Under the pieces are notes generated by a model. It made no database searches and was not told the DNA's origin. It saw only the letters and a program-made list of their open reading frames with translations. A stretch of DNA of 64,000 nucleotides. Origin: Serripes groenlandicus. Lineage: Eukaryota > Mollusca > Bivalvia > Cardiida > Cardiidae. Shown piece after piece: positions 29,769 to 40,100 of the stretch. Position 1 is the stretch's first letter, and each line of letters begins with the position of its first letter. A program made the position numbers and the translations under genes. The DNA lies in contig JASEVX010000003.1 in assembly GCA_031761405.1 (NCBI GenBank), positions 113,773,831 to 113,837,830 on the forward strand, in the 5' to 3' direction.

Positions 29769-29970
29769 AATTTATTGTAAAAACTGTATTGTAAATATGT
29801 TGTTCACTGTTCATAGTTCATAGTTCATAGTTCAATAAAAAGTTCATTTAATCATAAATCTTTGTGTTTGTTTTTTTTTATATTCCTAAAAACAATCCAT
29901 AATATGACATAGCTTACCAGAAAAAAATTGAAAACATGTATTTACACTAGGTTGTACCCCCAAACTTTTC

Positions 29971-30052
29971 ATTGGATGACGTTCGATGCATTTCATTGGT
30001 CAAGCTTAATTCTGAGTCAAAAGTAGGTCAATCCGACCTATCGGTATAAATA
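29971..30052 (+). promoter_or_regulatory. Promoter of the right-end gene: CCAAT boxes, CRE-like site, AGGTCA and TATA
   Basis: Inverted CCAAT boxes (ATTGG) lie at 29971-29975 and 29995-29999, with TGACGT at 29977-29982 between them. AGGTCA follows at 30025-30030 and TATAAATA at 30045-30052, 41 nt before the ATG at 30093. Paired CCAAT plus TATA is also common in replication-dependent histone promoters, which fits the stem-loop at the 3' end of the same gene. Confidence 0.6.
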
Positions 30053-30092
30053 GCAGAACGTCATTTCATTCCATACACTCCTCGATATCAGC

Positions 30093-30359
30093 ATGGAATT
30101 ACACAAAGAACTCAGGAATGTTGCAGATGATCTCAGAAATATTCTTCAACGACTCATCAATATTTATCGTCAACTCATAGAAGGACAACCCAGAGAGAAT
30201 GTTACGCTTCAACACCAACAACCAGATGTGGTGTATTTAGGCATTGAAATGAAAAGAAGAGTTCATTGGGATGGAGAGGGAAAATTGACAGTAACTAAAA
30301 GAAGGAGAAACAAGTTCTGTCCAATTTGCAGAGCAAACTTTGGCTGTTGTCATCTGTGA
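30093..30359 (+). CDS. Small coiled-coil protein with C-terminal CX2CX5CXH motif (right end)
   Basis: An 88-residue protein read outward from the right end of the element. Residues 1-33 are heptad-like and probably coiled coil. A basic segment follows (KRRVHWDGEGKL, then VTKRRRNK), ending in CPICRANFGCCH plus one residue. Cysteine and histidine spacing is the same as in the 102-aa gene at the left end, and both share an N-terminal coil and a basic patch before the motif, so they are probably paralogues. It is preceded by a full TATA/CCAAT promoter and followed 9 nt after the stop by a histone-type stem-loop. Function unknown; an accessory regulator is inference. Confidence 0.7.
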   Translation: MELHKELRNVADDLRNILQRLINIYRQLIEGQPRENVTLQHQQPDVVYLGIEMKRRVHWDGEGKLTVTKRRRNKFCPICRANFGCCHL

Positions 30360-30368
30360 AAACAAAAC

Positions 30369-30405
30369 GGCCCTTTTTAGGGCCACACCACATACTTAGA
30401 AAGTT
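30369..30405 (+). terminator. Histone-type 3' stem-loop and downstream element (right gene)
   Basis: GGCCCT, loop TTTT, AGGGCC (30369-30384), then ACACCA and, 14 nt after the stem, GAAAGTT (30399-30405). This copy is closest to the metazoan histone consensus, including the GG...CC closing pairs and the preceding CAAAAC. The block after it (TTTTTCAAATTTGTCA) is shared with the other two copies. Confidence 0.75.
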
Positions 30406-30427
30406 CAACTTTTTCAAATTTGTCATT

Positions 30428-31000
30428 GAAAAACGACTAAGTCCGACATCAGAAAAGACCTAAAAACGACTAAGTCCACGGTCTATCCTATCAAGGAGGG
30501 TAGACCGCCCCGGTCTACCCTCCTTCGGAAGGTAAATCATCTCCTAAGGAGGGGTAGACTGGGGAATGCACTGGTCAGCTAGACCGACCTGTCGGTCTAC
30601 CCTCCTTGGACATCCCCCAGTCTACCCCTCCTTAGGAGATTATTTACCTTCCGAAGGAGGGTAGACCGGGCCGGTCTACCGTCCAGATTGAAAAAACGAC
30701 TAAGTCCAACTTTTGCGGCTGACCCGGTCTACCCTCCCTTACCTTTTTCCCCGCTGACCCGGTCTACCCTCCTTTGGAGACGAATTTCCTTCCAAAGGAG
30801 GGTAGACCGGGTCAGCCGCAAAATAACAGAGTTATTTAAATGACCCAGTTCCCCTTCATACCTTTACTCTTTAAATCCCTTTTAAAAGGAGGGTAGACCG
30901 GGTCATGACCCGGTCTACCCTCCTTTGGAGACGAAATACCCTCCAAAGGAGGGTAGACCTGGTCATTTGCAAAATGACCCGGTCTACCCTCCCTTACTAC
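30428..31000. repeat. Palindrome cluster built from GGTCTACCCTCC
   Basis: About 14 copies of GGTCTACCCTCC or its complement occur in 520 bp and form nested hairpins. 30493-30506 pairs with 30512-30525 (14 bp, 5-nt loop). A larger imperfect pair joins about 30516-30564 with 30613-30664 around a further hairpin (TAGACCGAC, two bases, GTCGGTCTA). 30753-30816 has 26-bp arms. 30885-30926 is a perfect 42-bp palindrome without a loop. AAAAACGACTAAGTCC also occurs three times (near 30428, 30464 and 30691). It lies just outside the right-end gene; whether it belongs to the Polinton or to the host is unclear, as nothing like it is seen at the left end. Confidence 0.85.
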
Positions 31001-31009
31001 TTATGACTT

Positions 31010-31345
31010 TTTCTGAGAATAATTGTGTCAGTATGGCTTTTTTCTGAGTATAATTGTGTCAGTATTACTTTATCTGGGAATAATTGTGTCAGTATGACTT
31101 AATCTGAGTATAATTGTGTCAGTATGACTTTATCTGAGAATAATTGTTATACACGCCATTTTTAAGAGTCATCTGCTTGGATTATATCTAAAATTTAGAA
31201 ATAAAAATAAAACATTGCTGCTTCAGCAGAAAAGTTTATCTGAGAATAATTGTTATACATGCCATTTTTAAAAGTCATCTTTTTGGATTATATCTAAAAT
31301 TTAGAAATAAAAATAAAAAATTGCTGCTTCAGCAGAAAAAGTACA
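31010..31345. repeat. Short tandem repeats of about 31 bp and a 105-bp pair
   Basis: TATAATTGTGTCAGTATGAC and its variants repeat about five times to 31150 with a period near 31 bp. A unit of about 105 bp containing GAGAATAATTGTTATACA and TTGCTGCTTCAGCAGAAAA then occurs twice (about 31132-31240 and 31240-31345). Confidence 0.7.
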
Positions 31346-31639
31346 CGGCATATAACATCTTATTTAGACCTGCAAGGTCAAAATATATAACGCACTCTCT
31401 GTCAAATGGAGAGATCACAATAAACACTGTTTTCTATTTCATCTCAAAACTTCTAGCATCATAGATTCAGTTCATATAAATCATAATAATCATAGTAGTT
31501 ATTCTTTATCATTAAAACCATGCGTGTGTTTTGGTATTGTCACATGTTTGTTGTCGCCCGGGGTGTAATACTGTGTGTCCATTTCATTATAAGTTTTGTA
31601 ATCTTATGTTATTATAGAGACCAATTGTTCTGGTTAAGC

Positions 31640-31916
31640 ATACGCGTTTTTAGCTTATAAAGCTGACTGGTACACTATACCATGTACACGCATCGGACAG
31701 GTGCAGATAAGTTCCAGAGTCAAGACTTAGATACCAGGGAGTCCGGGTGCGATACCCTAGATATTGCCGTGGCACTTTTTTCCTGGAAATGACCAGTACT
31801 TTACCTCTAGTGGGAGACATTTAAAGCACCTCATAACAAACCAGAACCCGGGAAGGGATTTGAACCCCAGACCTCTGGTTTGAAAGTCCAGCGTGTTAAC
31901 TACTACACCACCTCAG
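31640..31916 (-). mobile_element. tRNA-derived SINE
   Basis: On the minus strand the head reads GGTGGTGTAGTAGTTAACAC (A-box type, complement of 31894-31913) with GGTTCAAATCC, a perfect B box (complement of 31856-31866), in a tRNA-like layout with an anticodon-arm-like CTGG...CCAG. The tail to about 31640 has no tRNA character. No clear target duplication was identified. It could alternatively be a tRNA pseudogene, but the non-tRNA body argues for a SINE. Confidence 0.65.
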
Positions 31917-33206
31917 TCGTTGGAAGTTCAAATAGCATTGTATAATGATACCTATTTGATATTTTTTTAATGTTATTAACCAAACAATTGTAAAACACTT
32001 TCGTGGAAACAATGGTAGAAAACTGCGGAAACAATGGGTCACGTGCTCCTCCGTGGTAAAGATTGTAAGCCATCTTTAAATGCACGAATCCGATTCGCCA
32101 TGCAATAAATGTTTCGCCAGAAACAGTATGCTGCCCAATCTGTACCATCATACATATAGACATAGCGTAGACTTTTGCAAATATGAGATAAAGAGCTTTA
32201 TCTCATTTATCTCATTTAAAATAAAGCAATTTTCCTTTTCTCGTTTTATGTAGTACATGTTTATTGAAAGACTCGTCCGATTTTCCATTCATTTCTCCAT
32301 AAACGTTGAACGTTGAAGTCTCTTGGAGTTCTCACATGTTTTATTTTTGTTCTCTTTAAATTAATTCTCTCATTTCTTTCAAGTTTCCTATTTTCGTCAT
32401 AGTTGATTGTCACAAAACTAGATCAGGTAAAGGGATATCCTACGTTCAGCAAAGTCTGCATATGAAATGATAACAATCTACATTTTAGAGTGTTCTTAAT
32501 TAATTGTCACAGATGCGAGTTAAGGGGTATTTTGTTTACAAGTTTCCTTTATACAATTCATGTTCAAATATGTGGTTCATTTTTATTGGCGCTATTTTAA
32601 TATCTGCTTTTATACTGAATTGAACGTTTAGAAAAAGGGAGAATAAATGAAAACGACATTGACATTTATTCAAATATAACGAACTAACGATATCAGTGCT
32701 GTGAGGACTATTTTTGGTTGAAACTTTGTCACAGAAAAATGAGAACTAATATGAAAAGGGTTAAAACGTCACCAAAATGTATTAAAATAAAATAAAATAA
32801 CACTTTCGAATGCGTTCGTCTGTGATGAGATGTTATCTTTCTAAGGTGTTCATCTACTCCAAGTTTTAATGTAAAAACTAGAATTTAATTAACCTACTTC
32901 ATAATGTATCATTTAAATCTTCTTCAAAACAGTACAAACAAAGTAAGGAAAGGGAAACCTGTCATGTCTTAATGAATGATGTAGGTAACATAACATTTTC
33001 CCACAAACAGACGCTTTCTCACGCTTCTGGAGAAGACGATTTTTGCAAACATTTTGTTAAAAGTAGAAAATGCTCATAATAAGCAACTTCTCTTTTTGCC
33101 ACAATGTCTTCAACTATCCTTAATGATTAAACTATAATTTAGTATCTGGAAAACAGAATTGGACGTCAGCGTTGATGCACTATTGAAACCGTTGTTGGAT
33201 GAGGTC
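31917..33206. other. Intergenic, no gene recognised
   Basis: AT-rich sequence with short open frames only. Near 32990-33110 a degenerate relative of the palindromic MITE family appears (CAGACGCTTTCTCACGCTTC and, later, CTCTTTTTGCCACAATGT). Confidence 0.4.
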
Positions 33207-33878
33207 ACAATATACTCGAAAGTCGTCCGCAGCCGTCATCAGATATCTTTTGTCACAATATACCCAAAAGTCGTCCGCAGCCGTCACCAGATATCTTTTG
33301 TAACTATATACTCGAAAGTCGTCCGCAGTCGTTATCAGATATCTTTTGTCACAATAGACTCGAAAGTCGTCCGCAGCCGTCATCAGATACCTTTTGTCAC
33401 AATATACTCGAAAGTCGTCCGCAGCCGTCATCAGATATCTTTTGTCACAATATACTCGAAAGTCGTCCGCAGCCGTCATCAGATATATTTTGTCACAATA
33501 TACTCGAAAGTCGTCCGCAGCCGTCATCAGATATCTTTTGTCACAATATACATACTCGAAAGTCGTCCGAAGCCGTCATCAGATATCTTTTGTCACAATA
33601 TACTCAAAAGTCGTCCGCAGCCGTCATCAGATGTCTTTTGTCACAATATACTCAAAAGTCGTCCGCAGCCGTCATAAATATCTTTTGTCACAATATACTC
33701 AAAAGTCGCCCGAAGCCGTCATCAGATATATTTTGTCACAATATACTCAAAAGTCGTCCGGAGCCGTCATCAGATATTTTTTGTTACAATATACTCAAAA
33801 GTTGTCCGGAGCCGTCATCAGATATCTTTTGTTACAATATACTCAAAAGTCGTCCGGAGCCGTCATCAGATGTCGTTC
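33207..33878. repeat. 48-bp minisatellite, about 14 copies
   Basis: The unit begins GTCACAATATACTCGAAAGT and ends CATCAGATATCTTTT. Because 48 is a multiple of three, long open frames appear on both strands; they are consequences of the repeat. Part of the unit (AGTCGTCCGCAGC) resembles the end of the palindromic MITE family (AAGTCGTCTGCTGCAG), so it may have expanded from a MITE fragment. Confidence 0.9.
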
Positions 33879-34046
33879 GCTTTGAAAATGTATAAGCGTA
33901 AAGATATAAGATTTATGAAAATGGAAATATGCTTCCGGAGGCAAAGTAGGAAACATTGTGGGGTTTTTTCAATATTATTTTCAAAAGTCAACTGCCTCAA
34001 GGAAATGACTATGCCTTGTTGTTTAATTAATATTGTATATCTTATA

Positions 34047-34184
34047 ATGAAGGGCATTAAGCTCGAGGGCTTGTACTTGGGACCGAACTATGTTACTGAA
34101 GCGCTTGCATCTATATACAGAGGAAAAACAGCAACTGTTCGAGTGTTAGATGTTGCTGCTGGAACCGGAATACTTGGGGAAAAG
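34047..34184 (+). CDS. METTL27: METTL27-like, first visible exon
   Basis: 46 codons ending LGEK in phase 0, donor GTAGGT at 34185. Contains YLGPNY and the glycine-rich SAM-binding motif. Confidence 0.75.
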
Positions 34185-37100
34185 GTAGGTTGATTTCTAG
34201 CTGTTACCCAATAGAAAATGAATCCAACTCGGGACCTCACGTCCTGTAGGCAATATACGTATTCAATCATACAAAAACCTAGCTATCAATATGTCTATTT
34301 ATGTTAATGACCGCATCACTGCAAACAGAAATAAAACAGAATGAATTTAAAAAATATAAGTAGGATAAGTGCATGTTAAGCCTGAAAATATCGGAGATAT
34401 ATATAAAAGGAATAGTTTTTAATTTGATTCGATGAGGAACTGAAGTATGGGTTTTACTCCGTGTTTGATGTAGCATTTCCGTTATATCACGGCGGCAGTA
34501 CACGAATCTACTAGTGTTGAGTGATTAACCTTTTCCCTCATACGACAATTCTGCAGCAGACGACTTTGAACATATTTTGTCAAAAAATAGAAAATCTCTA
34601 TAATTGAATGGATAACCTATGACTAAAAGCGGAAAACATTGTGACAAAAGGAGAAATTGCTCGTTTTGAGCAATTTCTTTTTTTGTCACTATGTTTTCAA
34701 AAAGCCGTCTGCTGCAGAAGCGTCAGAAAGCGTATATATGAGGGAAAGGGCTCGAATGACAGATTAGAGACATATTAACATAACCGTCAAGATAAAGCTC
34801 GACAAACCTCGATGGAATTTTAAGTGTTCAAATATCTAATCTTTTTCAGTTACATGAACTTGGATTTAGAAATATCGATGGTTTAGACCCGTCTACGGGA
34901 ATGCTGGATATTTGTAGATCTAAAAATATCTATTCCAACTTTATCTGCGACTTCATGACGGAAAAACCATTAGATATACAGAATGGTATAGTATATAACT
35001 AAATTAATTCTGTATAAGAAACGACACATGGCAGGCGTCAAATGTCGTGTTATTCGGAAGAAAAATGTTGATCATATTGCAGAGATTTTAGATCTGTATC
35101 AGGATGAAAAACATATTGGTATGTGTGAAAATGTAGATAATAATATTCTGTAAAATTATTCTGATGTTTATATACATACAATTTTATCCATATGTACACT
35201 AATGATGAAACATCTCAGATGCTTCTGTGACGAATTAGCGAAACCGTGTATAAAATGCAGTTTTCTGAATTACGGTGAATTAAATATAGTATTTGAAGTA
35301 ATTCGAGACGGCTTATCACTAAATTAATGGCCCAAAGCTGACTTCCACTACTGCGTCAGAAGGTGTCCCTTGCTAACGGGAACTCCACCACTGCCGCTGC
35401 GAGCAGGATCGTAACCAATTCAATTCAATTCTTTTATTTGTAGATAAAGGCCACTGGCCCAAAATACATCATATACATTTATACATACATATAGAAAAAC
35501 TATTTTCATGTGTGTCCCTTTATATTTAAATCAATCCATCGAATCTCTTACTTTTAATATGGTACATACATACACTGCAATGTTTTTTATGATTTGTGGG
35601 TTTTCAATTTTTAATAATCTATAAAAATCTGCTAAATTTGTTCTCCCAGAATACCATGTATATAAAAGAGCATCCCGTTCAGCTGAATATCTTAAACAAT
35701 GAAAGAAAGCATGGAATTCATCTTCAATGGATATAATGTCGACAGTCCCCAGACAAAAATGGCATATTCTGTTTTGTCTGTCTATATTTTGATGTCGTCC
35801 TATTTCAATACTTAATTTGTGGTTCGAACACCGAAAACGTGCTAAAGATTTTCTTAAGGTAAATGACATTTCTATATTCAAATATCTTTCAGGATTTAAC
35901 AATGTCTTTATATTTTTATAAGTATCACATCGTGATGAAGAGTCAATATTTTCTCTCCAGTTTTGTTTTAAGCAGTCCGACAATCTAGTTTTAAAACATT
36001 TGATAAAGGAGTTTATATCTCCAACTTCTTGTGAGATCCATACAAATCCAAAACCGTATCGAAACAATAAATTCTTTACATGTGTAGCCCAATTGATGCG
36101 TTTAATTTCATCCTGACACTTTAACATCTTATAACAGCTTTTAGGGTATCTATTATCAGGCATATGTATTACTTTACACCAGTATTTTATACACTCGCTA
36201 TAATAAGTAAAACATAACGGTAAGCGTCCACATTCCCCAAGAACAACATCATTATTAACAGATTGAGAAACTCCTAAAAAATATTTACAAAACTGTATTT
36301 GTACTCGTTCTATCACTTCGCTGTACTCATAGCCCCATATCTCTGCTGAGAAAGTAAGTATCGGTAGTATCATAGCATCAAATATTTTAACATTTTCTTT
36401 AACATTTAATCTTCCAAATGTACGTTGGCTTGACTTGATTGAGAACATTGCTTTTTTTGCTTGTGCTGCAAGCTTTATTTTGGCTTTCGTCCAAGATAAT
36501 TTCGGTGTGAACAGTAATCCCCAAAATGTGTACATTGATGTGGTTTTTAAAGGCGTATCGTTAAACTTCCATTTTTCATACTTCCGTAGTGGTCCTCCAT
36601 TTCTAAACACAATTATTTCAGTTTTGTTTAAGTTAATAGTCATACCTGAGAGATTGCAGTACTCTGAGATAGTGTTCAATTGTCTTTGTAAGTTAACAAC
36701 AGTTTCTGCACAATTTGCTACATCATCCGCATATAAAAGACATAAAATATCAGGTATGTCTGGACTCATAGATATTCCAGAGATTCCTTTATTTCTAAGA
36801 AATGATACTAAATCATTTATGAATAAACTAAACAGTATTGGACTACACTGATCGCCTTGCTTTGTACCCACGTTACTTATTACAGGTTGTGTGTTCTTAT
36901 TCCCAATACGTATAAAAGATTTAAGATCGGAGTACATAGCTATAAGAGTACTTAGCATGTTGCCGTTAATTCCATTTTTTGAGAGACATGTAAACAGTTT
37001 ATCGTGTAAAATAGAATCAAATGCCTTTTGAAAATCTATATAAAGAACATAACATCTACCACCCGGTTTAGAAATATACTTTTGTACAATACCCATAAGG

Positions 37101-40100
37101 GTAAAAACATTGTCGACTGAAGAGTATCCCGCCCTAAAACCTGCCTGTGACTCGTCTATTTTGTTAAAAGTTTCAGCCCATTTGTACAATCTTTTATTAA
37201 TAATACTAGAATATATCTTGTACATTACGTTTACAAGTGATATACCTCTGTAGTTAGAGGGATTTTCTGTGGGACCGGATTTATGAATAGGAACCACTAT
37301 GCTTTCTCCCCATGCTCTAGGAAAATGTCCTGTTTGAAAAATTTCATTAAATACTAAATGTAAGACTGGGCATATCATTTCACATGTATTTTTATAAAAT
37401 TCAGCCCCAATTCCATCTGTACCTTCCGCCTTACCAGACTTTAGACTGCGTATACATTGTTCAATTTCATTCGCATCTATAGGTGAATTCAATATAAATT
37501 CATACTCATCGTTTATGTATGTACCATCATAATCACTATGTACTATAATAGGCTGGTCATTTTTGTACAACAGCTCACCGAAATAATCATACCACATTTG
37601 TAAATCTGCATTTGTTATATCAATGTTAGACTTTTTAAAACTTTTATCTGACTTAAGTAATTTCCAGAATGACTTCGAGTCATTAATACAACTACAGAGC
37701 TTTAGTCTCATAAACTGTTGATACTTGTACTTTTTAATTTCACAGATTCTTTTAAATAACCTTTTTTTCGATATATAATTATCAAAATCACAGTCTCTGT
37801 TTGTTTTGCGGAAACGTCTCAACATGAAGTATTTTTCACGTTTTGCTTCTATATATTGTGTGTCCCACCACGGTTCATTATGAGAGCGTTGATAATTACG
37901 TTCGCTAACTAGCATCATTTTTGCTGATGATTTATATAAATGAATGATAGATTTAATGGAAGTGTCTATATCGGATGTAACACTCTGAGACACCGCTGCA
38001 TGCATGTCTCTAAATGATTTATGAAACTCTGCGAAAAATATTTCTTTGTGGTTTACATTCCATTTATATTTATCAAACTTGATAAAATTATAACTATTCC
38101 GCATATTTTCCTCATTTGAATCTATCGCCATCATTCTAAATTTTAAAACAGAGTTTACTGGGAAATGATCCGACTCGTCTCGATCGACTACGCTAAAGTA
38201 CTTTATAAAGGGGAATAACTGTGAAGATGCTATGTGGTAATCCACCACGCTTTTACCTCGATTAGCAACGCATGTGTAGTTACCCTCCGTGTCATCAAAT
38301 AAACGACCATTTAAAATGTGTACATCATGTAAACAGCAAAGATCTACTAGGGATCTACCGAATTTATTAGTCGCCGGGCAGAAGCCCGCGACTTCTATTT
38401 TTAATAGGTTTTCGGAAATCACATGGGAGGGGGGATTATTATTAGAAAGAAACACATTTAGATGTCTTGTACATATTACAATTGTGTTTATTTAAAAACA
38501 CTAAGTAATGACACATCTAAAATGAAATAAATATTCCGATGTTTTAGGTATTTTCATTTTCTTTATTTTGACTCGCATTTATGTTTTGTTGTTTTATTTA
38601 CGAAGACAAAACAGTCCCTATTAGCTAGACTGAAATACTTTATTTTACACTATATACTACATGTAATCAAAAGTCGATAACTACAAACCTTTACGTCGCA
38701 CAGTCTAATTATTTGTTTACATACCAACTGCGTAGATCAATCTCCTTTGCAGAGAGCCGCTCTTTACACTCGCTTACAAATAGTAAATCATAGGTGATTT
38801 AAAATGTTTATATTTGGTTCGAAACAAATGAAGAAAAGAACAAACCGCGATAAAACTGGTTTTAATAGAAAAATTACTTTGAACGAACACTCTCTGCCTA
38901 TAAAGAGAGTTTCAAGAACGACATCTCTGCGAATAAGAAAGAATCGGGTCTTTCGTACACAATTATTTCGTCCTTGACAATTTTAAATGTGTCATTTAAT
39001 TCCCTAAAGGCATATTGTTATGCATCATTGACACAAGGGCGCTCATCATAATATAATTTTAAAACATGAGTAGTTTGTTATTTTCATTATGAAAAAGGAA
39101 GGAAAGAATTAAAATAAATTAACATGTTGTAGGGCTCAGTTTATGTTCGAAATTAAGTTTAAATTATACAACAATTTCAATGAGATTTAATTGTTTAGTT
39201 GATATTATATTTCGAAGGTGATCTAATTTATAAATATTGGACTACATTTCAACATTTGTTAAAGTATGATATAATTAGGATGCCAGGCTAATATCATTTT
39301 GAGAAAAAGAGAAAACTCATGTCTTCAGCGATTTAACCCTTATCTCATTGTTTTAAAAGTAGATTGCTGCAAAGGTGTCACCACTGTTGACTTTAATAGA
39401 GGAAAGGTAAAATGACGTGCTATTGCATGCAAATCCTAAATTGTCTGTTTTGTGGTTTTATTGAAAAATAATAAAATTCAAATATTCTGACAAACATCTT
39501 GAAAAGTGTATGTGTAATTCACAAATCTTATAATTATTCCTTAATGAAAGCACTGTATACATACTAAGACTAATGATTGGCAAGATTACTCATTTCTATT
39601 ACTGTTTATGATCAATAATTAGTTGGTTGTGTGTATGGTCAACCTACTTTGGAATGGAGATTGGTCATAAACAATGAAAGGCTTCAATTATCATTACACT
39701 TCGTTGACAAAACAATGCAAGTTATGAAACATTTTCACTTGACCCCACCCCTGATGTTCCAATATGCCCCTCAGTTGATAACTGTTTATTCAACTACTAT
39801 AATGTTAGTGTTATGCATAACTGCAGTATGGATTTCCGGCGACATTGATGCGTTGCATCAACTTTCTCTTGTTGTATACAAGAGAATCTTTATTACACCG
39901 AGGCATCTCGAAGGAGTCGGAGATGTAATCTACTTCAGTATTGTATATGTAGTTTAATGAGTCCTGGGGTATATAGTCCATGAAATCTTTCGTGCGTGCA
40001 TTTAGATCCCCCGCTAGATAAATATAACAATCAGGATATTGCATTTTAATAACTGACAAATTTTCTTCTAATATTGATATGCCATTAATATTCAGTAAAT

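Larger units (their letters stand above)
17342..30039. repeat. Second copy of the Polinton core, probably a false duplication
   Basis: This segment repeats about 4500-17141 in the same orientation, offset 12906 bp up to the capsid gene and 12898 bp after it. From about 19673 on, coding and intergenic sequence is essentially identical apart from a few single-base changes and the capsid region. Its first 2.3 kb are full of single-base indels. Overlapping ends of two contigs placed head to tail would produce this pattern. Confidence 0.85.

Noticed and set aside
4500..30039. A true head-to-tail Polinton dimer
   Set aside because: Near-identity between genes, a round-number gap and indel noise confined to contig ends fit an unmerged overlap better; kept only as an alternative.
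31856..31916. Functional tRNA gene
   Set aside because: A and B boxes are present but the acceptor stem does not close and a SINE-like body follows.
30485..33880. CRISPR array
   Set aside because: Repeats are either palindrome clusters without regular spacers or minisatellites without unique spacers, in a eukaryotic genome.
33159..33895. Repeat proteins over the 48-bp minisatellite
   Set aside because: Open frames exist in several frames on both strands because the unit length is divisible by three.
34279..34503. 74-aa minus-strand frame in the METTL27-like intron
   Set aside because: AT-rich chance frame without domain or conserved context.
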